Positions 26,674 through 35,812 of a stretch of DNA of 64,000 nucleotides are shown piece by piece. Position 1 is the first letter of the stretch. Every line of letters begins with the position of its first letter. The translations under genes were made by a program, and so were the position numbers. The notes beneath the pieces were generated by a model. The model made no database searches. It worked only from the letters and a program-made list of their open reading frames with translations, and was not told the DNA's origin. This stretch comes from Tsuneonella sediminis (lineage in GTDB: Bacteria; Pseudomonadota; Alphaproteobacteria; Sphingomonadales; Sphingomonadaceae). Location: positions 62,001 through 126,000 of the forward strand of contig NZ_JBNCBU010000001.1 in the NCBI RefSeq assembly GCF_051912845.1, in the 5' to 3' direction.

Positions 26674-26705
26674 CCGCCACGGGTGCGCATCCGCATCGGT
26701 GGCGG
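26674..26705 (+). other. intercistronic hairpin between dnaK and dnaJ
   Basis: CCGCCAC (26674-26680) pairs with GTGGCGG (26699-26705), and inside it TGCG and CGCA form a second stem. It follows the dnaK stop by about 20 bases and lies 23 before the dnaJ ATG. Such hairpins commonly attenuate transcription or guard mRNA ends, giving more DnaK than DnaJ. No T tract follows. Confidence 0.45.
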
Positions 26706-26728
26706 AACGGTTTAGGGCGGGGCAAGCA

Positions 26729-27847
26729 ATGTCGGCTACCGAACTCGATTTCTACGAAGTGCTCGGCGTCGCCCGCGATGCGGATGCGGCAACGATCAAA
26801 AGCGCCTATCGCAAGCTCGCGATGCAGTATCACCCGGATCGCAACGCCGGGTGCAAGGAGAACGAGGACAAGTTCAAGGCGGTCTCGGCCGCCTATGAAT
26901 GCCTCAAGGACCCGCAGAAACGCGCGGCCTACGACCGTTACGGCCACGCCGCCTTCCAGGGCGGCGGCGGGCCCGGCGGCTTCGGCGGCCAGGACTTCGG
27001 CGACATCGGCGACATCTTCGAGACCATCTTCGGCAGCGCCTTCGGTGGCGGCGGACGGCAACAGCCGCGCCGTGGTGCGGACTTGCGCTATGACATGGAA
27101 ATCACCCTCGACGAGGCGTTTCACGGCAACGAGCGCCAGATCGAGATAGAGGTCAGCCAGACCTGCGGCACCTGCGAAGGTTCGGGCGCGAAGCCCGGCA
27201 CTTCGGCGCGCCGCTGCAACCTGTGCTCGGGCATGGGCAAGGTGCGCGCCAAGCAGGGATTCTTCGTCGTCGAGCGGGCCTGTCCCAACTGCCACGGTCG
27301 CGGCGAGGTGATCGAGAGCCCGTGCCGCGACTGCCGCGGCGAAGGCCGGATCGACCGACCTCAGGTGCTCGACGTCACGATCCCGCCCGGCGTCGATACC
27401 GGCACCCGCATCCGCCTCTCCGGCAAGGGAGAGGCAGGACCCCGCGGCGCCCCGCCCGGCGACCTTTACATCTTCGTTCACGTCAAGCCGCACCCGGTGT
27501 TCCAGCGCGAAGGCACGACGCTGCTGACCCGCGTGCCGATCAGCTTCACGACCGCCGCGCTTGGTGACAGCATCGATATTCCGGACCTCGGCGGCGACCA
27601 TCACTCGGTCTCCATTCCGGCCGGCATTCAGAGCGGCAGGCAACTGCGCGTTCGCGGGGGCGGGATGCCCGTATTGCAGGGGCGCGGGAGGGGGGACCTG
27701 GTGGTCGAGATCGTGGTCGAGACGCCGACGAAACTCAGCCGCGCGCAACGCGAGATTCTCGAGCAGTTCCGCGAAACCGAAACCGGCGATGAGTGCCCCG
27801 ACAGCAAGGGTTTCTTCGACCGGCTCAAGACCGCGTTCGGCGGGTGA
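26729..27847 (+). CDS. dnaJ: chaperone protein DnaJ
   Basis: DnaJ stimulates DnaK ATPase and delivers substrates. The 372-residue class A J protein has the J domain with HPD at 35-37 (YHPDRN), a Gly/Phe-rich segment at about 71-95, four zinc-finger repeats (CGTCEGSG, CNLCSGMG, CPNCHGRG, CRDCRGEG) and C-terminal substrate domains. Length is normal. The stop overlaps the GTG of a low-molecular-weight phosphatase gene, so translation couples onward. Confidence 0.97.
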   Translation: MSATELDFYEVLGVARDADAATIKSAYRKLAMQYHPDRNAGCKENEDKFKAVSAAYECLKDPQKRAAYDRYGHAAFQGGGGPGGFGGQDFGDIGDIFETIFGSAFGGGGRQQPRRGADLRYDMEITLDEAFHGNERQIEIEVSQTCGTCEGSGAKPGTSARRCNLCSGMGKVRAKQGFFVVERACPNCHGRGEVIESPCRDCRGEGRIDRPQVLDVTIPPGVDTGTRIRLSGKGEAGPRGAPPGDLYIFVHVKPHPVFQREGTTLLTRVPISFTTAALGDSIDIPDLGGDHHSVSIPAGIQSGRQLRVRGGGMPVLQGRGRGDLVVEIVVETPTKLSRAQREILEQFRETETGDECPDSKGFFDRLKTAFGG

Positions 27848-28314
27848 CGACCGCACGCCCGGCCGTCCTGCTCGTCTGCCTCGGCAACATCTGCCGTTCG
27901 CCGCTCGCTGAAGCGGCCATGCGAGCCGAGGCCCGGCGGGCCGGGCTCCCCATCGAAATCGATTCGGCCGGGACCGGCGACTGGCACGTCGGCAAGCCGC
28001 CTGATCCGCGCGCGCAGGCGGTCGCTCGCGAGGCCGGGGTGGACATCGCGGGCATGCGCGCCCGACAGGTGGTCGCCGACGACTTTCGGCGCTTCACGCA
28101 CATCCTGGCAATGGACGCGCAGAACCTTGCCGATCTGCGGGCGATCATGCCCGAGGATGCAACCGCCCATGTCTCGCTGCTGCTCGATATGGTTCCGGGT
28201 CGCGAAGGCGCGAGCGTCCGCGATCCGTATTACGGCGGCGAAGAGCTGTTCGAGGACACCTGGGCGGACGTAACGGCGGCTGCACGCGCGCTTGTCCGTC
28301 AACTGGCGGATTAG
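27844..28314 (+). CDS. low molecular weight protein-tyrosine phosphatase family protein
   Basis: The 156-residue product carries the active-site loop CLGNICRS at residues 12-19 (Cx5R followed by Ser) and the DPYYGG motif near 125-130 with the general acid Asp. These are the two marks of LMW-PTPases, which remove phosphate from protein tyrosines or act in polysaccharide control and as arsenate-reductase relatives. No kinase or exopolysaccharide genes lie nearby, so the target is unknown. The GTG start overlaps the dnaJ stop (GTGA). Its stop interlocks with the patatin gene in TTAG at 28311-28314. Confidence 0.88.
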   Translation: MTTARPAVLLVCLGNICRSPLAEAAMRAEARRAGLPIEIDSAGTGDWHVGKPPDPRAQAVAREAGVDIAGMRARQVVADDFRRFTHILAMDAQNLADLRAIMPEDATAHVSLLLDMVPGREGASVRDPYYGGEELFEDTWADVTAAARALVRQLAD

Positions 28315-30626
28315 GCCGCTACGGCGCTTTCGATCTCGGCGCGCAGGCCCGCCACCAGGCGTGGGTCGGCCTTGAGGCGGCTCTCCTCCCCATCGAGTAT
28401 CGCCAGGAACGCGCGCCGCTTGAACTGCATCCGCTCGTTGTCCGAAAAATCGGCGACGGTCGAGGTGACGAGGTCGATCATCCGTTCCGCACCGTGGAGC
28501 CGGCCCCATAGATAATCGTTCTCGCGGTAGGCCCGGCTGAAGAAAGCGCCGAAATTGTAGAATTCCGTCCCGCGCAGCGTCGCGCTGGTGCCCCCGGCGC
28601 GGATCGACCGCGCGTCCTCGGGACTGATGCGATCCACCTTCACCGCGTCGAACTCGGTCAATCCCTCGTTTTGCAGAAGCGGCAGCGTGGCGACGTCGTA
28701 ATAGGGAAAGCCGAGGTAGGCGAGCAGGACCCGGCGGCGCAGTTCCTTCGGCATTGCCTCCAGCGCGTCGGCGAGCATCTGTTCGGCCTGCGCGTCGATC
28801 TCGGGCAGAAGCCGGCGTTCGGCGAGCGCGTCGAGCACCGTGGCCGGGTCGCTCATTACCTCCTGCGCGATGGCGGCGAAATTGTCGCCGAGATTGCCCG
28901 TTCCCTCCCGCGCGAAATACAGCGCGAGGATGCGGTAGATCGCTTCCCGCGCAGCCTCGAGCGCCGCGTCCGGAATATCGGGATCGGCTTCCCATTCGCG
29001 CGAGAGCCTGCGTGCTATCAGGCGCAGCCGCCGGACGCGGAAGGCCAGGTCATGCGCGCGCAGGAACTCGATCGCCGCCGGGCTCGCCACTCCCGACGGT
29101 TCGACCAACGTGGCAAGACCGCGCGCGTCGAGTTCCTCGCGCAGCCGCAGCACGATCGGCTCGGCATCGGCAAGCTTCAGCGCTGGCGCGGCTTCGAGCA
29201 CGGTGCGCGCCAGCGTGTCGACGATGCCTGCGACCTTGGCTTGGGCATAGGGGTGAAACGCATAGCCCGCCCGCTCGGCGGCGGCATTCTGCGCCTTGCT
29301 GCGCCACGCTGCGAGCCGCTTCGGCGTCGGACGGTCGAGGAACAGGGTGAGCCCGAACAGGCGCTCGACCGAGTCTTCGACCTGGGGGCGCAGGGCGGCG
29401 ACGATCCGCTGCAGCTTCACGGCTTCGCGCGTCTGCCGTTCGAGCGCCTCGAGGTTGTCGCGGATCGGCTGTTCGCGCGGGATAGCGGAAATCGAGCCGA
29501 TGATCGCGGCGAAGAAGCCGACCGGCCGGTCGATCCGTTCGCCAAGCGCACCGAAGCGGTCAGGCGTGGGGTCGACATAGACGAACCGCCGGTCGACCTC
29601 GCGCTGCGCGGGGCGGGACGGCAGCGCGGCGCGCGCAGCCGCGAACGGCGCGTTGATCAGGACCGAGCCGTCGATCAGCGAAACGTGCTCCTCGTTGCCC
29701 TGCCGCGCGTGCACCGGCATGATCCGCTCTACAAACTGCGCGCGAGTGCCCCATTCGCGGCCCCTTTCAAGCGCCAGCTGATCGATCTCGCCCAATTGAA
29801 GCGGGGGAAAGGCACCCGGGAAGCTGGCCGTCGCACGCGCGGCAAGCGTCAGCTCGAGCGGCTCGGCGAGCGGCTCGCCTCCATGCGCGGGCACCTTGCT
29901 GCGGAAGGCGATCGGCATGCGGTGCTCGCTCTCTTCCACCGCCGGAGGGCTGTTGAGCCGCAGCAGCGACAGGTGGCCCCGGAAATCGGTCGCAGTGACC
30001 AGCAGGTCGAGCGGATGACCCGGGGGCAGCAGCGGCTCTTCCGGCGTTTCCGATGCCATTGCCATGAGGCCGTCGTACAGCAGCTTGGAAAAACCGAGGC
30101 CGGAGAACGGTGGTTCGAACCACCGCCCGCGGATCAGGTGCGAGACCTTGCGGCGCACTTCGGCGCGGGTCTCGGGCGCCACGCTTTCGCTTACCGCGTT
30201 GCCCGGGCGGCGCAGCAGCCACCAGACGAGCGGCATGGCCCACAACTTTGCCGCGCGCGACCAGGGCCGTGCCCTGGGGTCGAGCAGCCGGTCGACGTCG
30301 GCGGTCTCCAGCCACAGCTCGGTCAACGGCTCGAGGCTGGCACCCGAATGGATCGCCTCGGCAAGAAAGATGGCGTTGATACCGCCCGCGCTGGCGCCGG
30401 TGACGATGTCGGGCAGGACCCGCAGCCGCAGCCCATGTTCGCTTTCAATCCGCACAAGAAGGTCGCGGTAGACGCCGCGAAGCCCGCCTGCCCGGGGGCC
30501 TGCGCCCACATGGTCGCGGCTGGCCCGGGCAAGGTGCCAAAGCTCCTTGGTGACCCCGTGCATGTAGACCGCAAGGCTGACCCCGCCATAGCAGACCAGC
30601 GCGATCCGAAGTTCCTTCTGCCGCAT
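28311..30626 (-). CDS. large patatin-like phospholipase family protein
   Basis: The 771-residue protein has an N-terminal patatin core: LRIALVCYGGVSLAVYMHG (oxyanion GG), the nucleophile elbow GASAGGINAIFLAE with Ser near 80, and the second catalytic Asp in LIDGSVLINAP near 318. Patatins hydrolyse acyl chains of lipids with a Ser-Asp dyad. The remaining 450 residues, helical and of unknown fold, resemble the long extension of DUF3376-type patatin-related proteins in alphaproteobacteria. No signal peptide is visible, so it is cytoplasmic or peripheral. The ATG at 30626 fits the family start. It diverges from radA by 74 bp. Confidence 0.85.
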   Translation of the reverse strand: MRQKELRIALVCYGGVSLAVYMHGVTKELWHLARASRDHVGAGPRAGGLRGVYRDLLVRIESEHGLRLRVLPDIVTGASAGGINAIFLAEAIHSGASLEPLTELWLETADVDRLLDPRARPWSRAAKLWAMPLVWWLLRRPGNAVSESVAPETRAEVRRKVSHLIRGRWFEPPFSGLGFSKLLYDGLMAMASETPEEPLLPPGHPLDLLVTATDFRGHLSLLRLNSPPAVEESEHRMPIAFRSKVPAHGGEPLAEPLELTLAARATASFPGAFPPLQLGEIDQLALERGREWGTRAQFVERIMPVHARQGNEEHVSLIDGSVLINAPFAAARAALPSRPAQREVDRRFVYVDPTPDRFGALGERIDRPVGFFAAIIGSISAIPREQPIRDNLEALERQTREAVKLQRIVAALRPQVEDSVERLFGLTLFLDRPTPKRLAAWRSKAQNAAAERAGYAFHPYAQAKVAGIVDTLARTVLEAAPALKLADAEPIVLRLREELDARGLATLVEPSGVASPAAIEFLRAHDLAFRVRRLRLIARRLSREWEADPDIPDAALEAAREAIYRILALYFAREGTGNLGDNFAAIAQEVMSDPATVLDALAERRLLPEIDAQAEQMLADALEAMPKELRRRVLLAYLGFPYYDVATLPLLQNEGLTEFDAVKVDRISPEDARSIRAGGTSATLRGTEFYNFGAFFSRAYRENDYLWGRLHGAERMIDLVTSTVADFSDNERMQFKRRAFLAILDGEESRLKADPRLVAGLRAEIESAVAA

Positions 30627-30700
30627 CGTTCTCGCTTGTGCCGCGCAAAAGGGCGGAGCGCAATTGCGTTCCACGAATGTTCCGGTTACGCGTGCCCCCG

Positions 30701-32068
30701 ATGGCCAAGACGAAACGCCGCTACGTGTGTCAGAACTGCGGGTCGGTCAGCAGCCGCTGGCAGGGCCAATGCGCCGACTGCGCGGAATGGAACACGCTGG
30801 TCGAAGACGCGCCGGCCACCGTCTTCTCGATGAAGCACGATCTGTCGAGCGGCGGCCGCCGGCTCGAGTTCGAGGCGCTCGACGCACCCGGCGAACCCCT
30901 CGTCCGCCTTCCGACCGGCCTCGCCGAGTTCGATCGCGCGCTCGGCGGGGGGCTGGTGCCGGGTTCGGCGGTGCTGATGGGCGGGGACCCCGGCATCGGC
31001 AAGTCGACGCTGTTGTTGCAGAGCGCGGGCGCGGTGGCGAAGCGCGGCCTGCCGGTCGTGTATCTGAGCGGAGAGGAAGCGGCCGGGCAGGTGCGGATGC
31101 GCGCCGGCCGCCTTGGCCTCGCCGGCGCGCCGATCAAGCTTGCCAGCTCAACCAGCGTGCGCGACCTCCTTACCACGCTGGGGTCGATGGAGCCGCCCTC
31201 ACTGCTTGTCGTAGATTCGATCCAGACGATGCATTCCGACACGATCGAGGGCGCACCCGGCACCGTCAGCCAGGTGCGCGGATGCGCATTCGAACTGATC
31301 CGCTATGCCAAGGAGAACGGCGTGGCCCTCGTGCTCGTCGGGCATGTAACCAAGGACGGCACGATCGCCGGACCCCGCGTGCTCGAGCACATGGTCGACG
31401 TGGTGATGAGCTTCGAGGGCGAGCGCAGCCACCAGTACCGCATCCTGCGCGCGCTCAAGAACCGGTTCGGCGCGGTCGACGAGATCGGCGTGTTTGCCAT
31501 GGAGGGGGCCGGGCTGGCGGAAGTCGGGAACCCGTCGATGCTGTTTCTGTCCGGCCGCGAGGAACCGCTTGCCGGAAGCGCGGTATTTCCCGCGCTCGAA
31601 GGCACCCGGCCCGTCCTCGTCGAGATTCAGGCGCTCATCGTCAAGCTGCAGTCAGGCGCCACCCCGCGCCGCGCGGTGGTGGGATGGGACAGCGGGCGGC
31701 TGGCGATGCTTCTCGCGGTGCTCGAATCGCGTTGCGGGCTCAATTTTTCGTCGGCGGAAGTCTATCTGAATGTCGCCGGAGGCTACCGCCTGTCTGACCC
31801 GGCGGCCGACGTCGCGGTCGCCGCGGCGCTTGTTTCGGCACTCGCCGACAAGCCGCTCGCCACCCGCGGGGTCTGGTTCGGCGAGATCTCGCTGGCAGGG
31901 GAAATTCGCCCGGTCGCTCACGCAGGCCTTCGCCTGCGCGAGGCTGCCAAGCTCGGCTTCGGGACGGGTTACGGCCCGGCCGATGCCGACGCGGGTTCAT
32001 CGGGACTTAACTATCGCGGCCTAAGCCGGCTGGCCAATCTCGTTGACCGGGTGATGGCATCGGCATAA
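30701..32068 (+). CDS. radA: DNA repair protein RadA
   Basis: RadA is a RecA-like ATPase that speeds branch migration in recombination. The 455-residue protein has an N-terminal zinc finger (CQNCG then CADC), Walker A GDPGIGKST near 90, Walker B LLVVDSIQTM, the RadA-specific KNRFG motif and a Lon-like C-terminal domain (RRAVVGWDSGRLAMLLAVLE then NVAGGYRLSDPAADVAVAAAL). The ATG at 30701 starts exactly at the zinc-finger segment. cvpA follows 16 bases after the stop. Confidence 0.96.
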   Translation: MAKTKRRYVCQNCGSVSSRWQGQCADCAEWNTLVEDAPATVFSMKHDLSSGGRRLEFEALDAPGEPLVRLPTGLAEFDRALGGGLVPGSAVLMGGDPGIGKSTLLLQSAGAVAKRGLPVVYLSGEEAAGQVRMRAGRLGLAGAPIKLASSTSVRDLLTTLGSMEPPSLLVVDSIQTMHSDTIEGAPGTVSQVRGCAFELIRYAKENGVALVLVGHVTKDGTIAGPRVLEHMVDVVMSFEGERSHQYRILRALKNRFGAVDEIGVFAMEGAGLAEVGNPSMLFLSGREEPLAGSAVFPALEGTRPVLVEIQALIVKLQSGATPRRAVVGWDSGRLAMLLAVLESRCGLNFSSAEVYLNVAGGYRLSDPAADVAVAAALVSALADKPLATRGVWFGEISLAGEIRPVAHAGLRLREAAKLGFGTGYGPADADAGSSGLNYRGLSRLANLVDRVMASA

Positions 32069-32084
32069 CAGGCCGGGATCGCGA

Positions 32085-32615
32085 ATGACGGGTTTTGACT
32101 TAATCGTACTCCTGATCGTCGGCACGGCGGCAGTGGGCGGCTTCATGCGCGGATTCGTGCAGGAGGTCCTGTCGCTTGCTGCGTGGGGAGTGGCGATCCT
32201 CGCGATCCACAACCTCCATACGCCGTTGTACGATTTCCTCCTCCCCAAGATCGGCAACCCGCCGGCCGCCGCGACCTCTGCCTTCGCAATGCTGCTCCTG
32301 ATTCCCTATGCCGGCATGAAGCTAATCGCCGGCCGGCTGGGCGACAGCAGCCGCGCCTCGATGCTCGGTCCGGTCGACCGGGTGTTGGGTTTCGGGTTCG
32401 GCGCGATCAAGGGCGCCGTCGTTGCCGTGTGCGGTTTCGCGCTGCTCGTGCTCGGATACGACGCGGCCTGGGGCATCGCCGGAAGGCCGGACTGGATCAA
32501 GCAGGCGCGCACTTATCCGCTGGTCAACGCCAGCGCCGACGCGCTCGTCCAGCTGATCGAGGAGCGCGATAACGAGCGGCGGGCTGCGCAGGCGGCGATC
32601 CCGCTCCGGCAGTGA
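32085..32615 (+). CDS. CvpA family membrane protein
   Basis: The 176-residue protein starts with FDLIVLLIVGTAAVGGFMRGFVQEVLSLAAWG, the CvpA signature first helix pair, and has four membrane segments plus a short polar tail. CvpA was named for colicin V production and is linked to envelope stability; the actual activity is not established. It lies between radA and an Fe-S scaffold-like gene, whose GTG start overlaps its TGA. radA-cvpA are neighbours in many alphaproteobacteria, often with purF nearby; purF is not here. Confidence 0.85.
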   Translation: MTGFDLIVLLIVGTAAVGGFMRGFVQEVLSLAAWGVAILAIHNLHTPLYDFLLPKIGNPPAAATSAFAMLLLIPYAGMKLIAGRLGDSSRASMLGPVDRVLGFGFGAIKGAVVAVCGFALLVLGYDAAWGIAGRPDWIKQARTYPLVNASADALVQLIEERDNERRAAQAAIPLRQ

Positions 32616-33058
32616 GCGCGCCCGCGCGCGGCGGGGCGGCGCTGTACACCCGCGACCTTCTCGCCCTCGCGGTATCGCTGGGCGAGATGCCGTTCGATCC
32701 GGCAATGCCGCTGTCGGGCGAAGCGCGCTCGCGCACTTGCGGAAGTTCGCTTCGTATCTCGCTCGCCCTCGACGAAGGCGGACGCATCAGGCGCGTTGGA
32801 CTCGGCGCGAGTGCCTGCGCGGTGGGGCAGGCGGCGGCTGCGCTGTTCGCTCGGTCGGCGGCGGGGCAGAACAGGGCGGACATCGCGGCGGCACGAAGCG
32901 AGATTGCAAGCTGGCTTGCCGGTGCCGGTTCGCTGCCTGACTGGCCCGGTCTGGCGGCGCTCGATCCTGCGCGTGCCCACCCCGGCAGGCACGGCGCGAT
33001 CCTGCTCGCATGGGATGGTGCGCTGGCCGCGCTTTCCAAGCAGGAATCGCCTCGCTAG
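32612..33058 (+). CDS. IscU/NifU-like Fe-S scaffold family protein
   Basis: The 148-residue product has a NifU N-terminal-like layout: YTRDLLALA, the first cysteine in RSRTCGSS (C43), the second in GASACAVGQ (C69), and an end matching W-containing NifU-like tails. True IscU uses three cysteines, but no third one is present after residue 69. It may be a degenerate or two-ligand scaffold, or a carrier protein of another type. Length and location (after cvpA, coupled through GTGA) suggest it is expressed. A cytoplasmic role in Fe-S handling is an inference from family only. Confidence 0.72.
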   Translation: MSAPARGGAALYTRDLLALAVSLGEMPFDPAMPLSGEARSRTCGSSLRISLALDEGGRIRRVGLGASACAVGQAAAALFARSAAGQNRADIAAARSEIASWLAGAGSLPDWPGLAALDPARAHPGRHGAILLAWDGALAALSKQESPR

Positions 33059-33094
33059 AGCTTGCCGCCGAACAGGAAGGGGAGCCGCATCGCC

Positions 33095-34771
33095 ATGAGC
33101 GAAACCGTCGCCGCGCCGGAACTTCAGCCGACGCACCACGAGCCGAGCGCGAAGGAGATTCGCCTCGTAATCGCCGCCTCAAGCGCAGGCACGGTCTTCG
33201 AATGGTACGATTTCTTCATTTACGGCACGCTGGCCGCGCTGATCGGCAAGGCGTTCTTCCCCGCCGACAACGAGACGCTCCAGCTGTTGCTCGTGTGGGC
33301 CGGGTTCGCGGTCGGCTTCGGGTTCCGTCCGCTGGGCGCGATCCTGTTCGGATACCTGGGCGACAAGCTGGGCCGCAAGTATACCTTCCTCGTCACCGTG
33401 ACGCTGATGGGCGTCGCCACTGCCGGGGTGGGCCTGGTGCCCAGCGCCGAGACGATCGGCCTGCTCGCGCCGGCCATCGTCATCCTCTTCCGCATCCTCC
33501 AGGGTCTTGCGCTGGGAGGCGAATACGGCGGGGCGGCGATCTACGTCGCCGAGCATGCCCCGCCCGAGAAGCGCGGGTTCTACACCAGCTTCATCCAGGC
33601 GAGCGTCGTCGGGGGCTTCGTGCTCTCGATCATCGTCGTGATCGCCTGCCGGGCGTTCATACCCGAAGATGCCTTCAACGCCTGGGGATGGCGCATCCCG
33701 TTCCTGCTCAGCCTGATCCTGCTGGGGATCAGCTTGTGGATGCGCCTCAAGCTATCCGAGAGTCCGGTGTTCAGGGCAATGAAGGAGGCCGGCGAGATGG
33801 CGGGCAATCCCTTCGTCGAAAGCTTCACCTATCCCGGCAACAAAAAGCGGATCTTCGTCGCGCTGTTCGGCGTGACGGGTATCCTGACGACCATCTGGTA
33901 CACCGCTTTCTTCAGCGGAATGAGCTTCCTGCGGGGGCCGATGCGGGTCGATCCCGCGACGGTCGAATGGGTCATGCTGATCGCGGGCGGGCTGTCGATG
34001 GGGCTCTACGTTTTGGTCGGCAGATGGTCCGACCGGGTCGGCCGGAAGAAGCCGATCATCGTCGGAGCCGTGTTGAGCTTGCTGCTGCTGTTCCCGATCT
34101 TCTGGGGAATCGGCGCGCTCGCCAACCCCGGCCTGGCGGCGAGCGCGCGGGCGGCGCCGGTGGTCGTCCAGGGCGCGAACTGCACGTACGATCCGTTTGC
34201 CGAGAGGCAGGCCAGCCAGTGCGGCCGCATGCTGGGCGACCTCACCGGGCTGGGCGTCCCCTATGCGATCGCGGAGACCCGCGCGGCGACTGGTGCGGCA
34301 ACCACGGTTCAGATCGGCGAACGGCGGCACTCTTATGGCGGCATGGACGACGCATCGCGCAAGGCCGCGGTCCAGAGCTGGCTCGAAGACGCCGGGTACG
34401 ATTTCGCGCCGCAGAAGCCGCCCCTCGCCAACCTCGTCGGAATCGTGCTGCTGCTGCTTGGCTGCGGCGCGCTCTCGGCGCTGACCTACGGCTCGGTCGC
34501 GGCGCTGCTTGCCGAGATGTTCCCGCCGCAGATTCGCTATTCCTCGATGTCGATCCCGTACCACATCGGGGCCGGCTACCTCGGCGGGTTCCTGCCGCTG
34601 ATCGCGGGATACATCGTCGCGACGACGGGTAATGCCTACGCCGGGCTGTGGTACACCTGGGCCATCGTCGCCTTCGGTCTGCTGGTCGCCTGGTGGGGCA
34701 TTCGCGGCGGCCCGCCCCGGGAGTTCGAGGACAGCGGCAAGGCTCCGCCCGTATCGCCCGCAAGTCCATGA
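33095..34771 (+). CDS. MHS-type MFS transporter with large periplasmic insert
   Basis: This is a 558-residue major-facilitator transporter with 12 predicted helices, of the metabolite:H+ symporter type (FEWYDFFIYGTLAALIG in helix 1, GYLGDKLGRK after helix 2, RILQGLALGGEYGGAAIYVAEHAP at helix 4). MHS members move organic acids, betaine or shikimate with protons. Usual length is about 430-450; here residues about 343-440, between helices 9 and 10, add a 95-residue hydrophilic loop on the periplasmic side with two Cys (GANC and SQCG). The substrate is unknown. The ATG at 33095 has AGGAAGGGGAG upstream. It overlaps alr by 4 bp (ATGA). Confidence 0.9.
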   Translation: MSETVAAPELQPTHHEPSAKEIRLVIAASSAGTVFEWYDFFIYGTLAALIGKAFFPADNETLQLLLVWAGFAVGFGFRPLGAILFGYLGDKLGRKYTFLVTVTLMGVATAGVGLVPSAETIGLLAPAIVILFRILQGLALGGEYGGAAIYVAEHAPPEKRGFYTSFIQASVVGGFVLSIIVVIACRAFIPEDAFNAWGWRIPFLLSLILLGISLWMRLKLSESPVFRAMKEAGEMAGNPFVESFTYPGNKKRIFVALFGVTGILTTIWYTAFFSGMSFLRGPMRVDPATVEWVMLIAGGLSMGLYVLVGRWSDRVGRKKPIIVGAVLSLLLLFPIFWGIGALANPGLAASARAAPVVVQGANCTYDPFAERQASQCGRMLGDLTGLGVPYAIAETRAATGAATTVQIGERRHSYGGMDDASRKAAVQSWLEDAGYDFAPQKPPLANLVGIVLLLLGCGALSALTYGSVAALLAEMFPPQIRYSSMSIPYHIGAGYLGGFLPLIAGYIVATTGNAYAGLWYTWAIVAFGLLVAWWGIRGGPPREFEDSGKAPPVSPASP

Positions 34772-35808
34772 CCGATCTGCCGCCGCCCGCCCTGCGGCTC
34801 GACCTCGACCGGGAAGCTCTCGCTGAGAACTGGCGGGCGCTCCACCGCATGTCGGGCGGCGCGAGCGCGGGCGCGGCGGTAAAGGCCGACGGCTACGGCC
34901 TGGGCGCAGGGGCTGTCGTGCCGGTTCTTGCCGCAGCAGGTACCCGCGATTTCTTCGTCGCGCACTGGAGCGAGGTGCCGGGCGTGGTGGAGCACGTGGC
35001 GCCCGACCGGGTATCGGTTCTCCACGGCCCGATCAGCGGGGGCGACTGCGCCTTTGCCCGGGCTGCCGGGGTACGCCCGGTTCTCAACAGCATTGAACAG
35101 GTCGCGCGGTGGCAGGCGACCGGTGGCGGCGCGTGCGACCTGATGGTGGATACCGGGATCAACCGGCTGGGCTTGCCGATGGACGCGATCGGCGATCCGT
35201 TGCTTGGCGGGCTCGAGGTCGTGACCCTGATGTCGCACCTCGCCAGCGCCGACGAGGACGTGCCGCAGAACCCTCTTCAGCTCGCCCGCTTCGCCGAGGC
35301 GTGCCGGGCAATTCCGGCGCGAAGGCGCAGTCTCGCGAACAGTGCGGGTATCGCGCTGGGCGCGGACTATGCGTTCGACGTCACCCGCCCGGGTCTTGCG
35401 CTGTATGGCGGAGTGCCCCGCGCCGAGTTCGCAGGGGTGATCCGGCAGGTTGCCCGGCCGAAGGCGGCGATCATGCAGGTTCGCGCGGTCGCGCCGGGGG
35501 AGGGCGTGGGGTATAACGCCACCTTCCGCGCACGCGGGGCGATGCGGGTGGGGGTCGTCTCTCTCGGGTATGCCGACGGCTTCCTGCGCTGCCGCGGCCC
35601 GGGCCATGCGCTTCAGCATGAAGGGACCGACCTGCCGCTTGTCGGCAAGGTATCGATGGACATGGTGGTGATTGACCTCGCGGCCGCGCCCGGTTTGCGC
35701 GAAGGCGACTGGGTCGACATCCCGTTCGATCTGCCGGGCGAAGCGGCGCGCTCCGGCCTTTCGCAGTACGAACTTCTTACCACGACCGGCACCCGCCTGC
35801 GCCGCTGA
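34768..35808 (+). CDS. alr: alanine racemase
   Basis: Alr interconverts L- and D-alanine for peptidoglycan. The 346-residue product has the PLP lysine K39 in AAVKADGYGLG, MVDTGINRLGLP, a SLANSAGI loop, the catalytic Tyr in VGYNATF near 248 and the SLGYADGF motif before VSMDMVVIDL. It matches a compact alanine racemase rather than Dad-type. Its ATG is embedded in the transporter stop, so the transporter-racemase pair is cotranslated; the link between a symporter and D-alanine may be meaningful but is unproven. It is followed by the regulatory region of phaR. Confidence 0.95.
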   Translation: MTDLPPPALRLDLDREALAENWRALHRMSGGASAGAAVKADGYGLGAGAVVPVLAAAGTRDFFVAHWSEVPGVVEHVAPDRVSVLHGPISGGDCAFARAAGVRPVLNSIEQVARWQATGGGACDLMVDTGINRLGLPMDAIGDPLLGGLEVVTLMSHLASADEDVPQNPLQLARFAEACRAIPARRRSLANSAGIALGADYAFDVTRPGLALYGGVPRAEFAGVIRQVARPKAAIMQVRAVAPGEGVGYNATFRARGAMRVGVVSLGYADGFLRCRGPGHALQHEGTDLPLVGKVSMDMVVIDLAAAPGLREGDWVDIPFDLPGEAARSGLSQYELLTTTGTRLRR

Positions 35809-35812
35809 GCGG

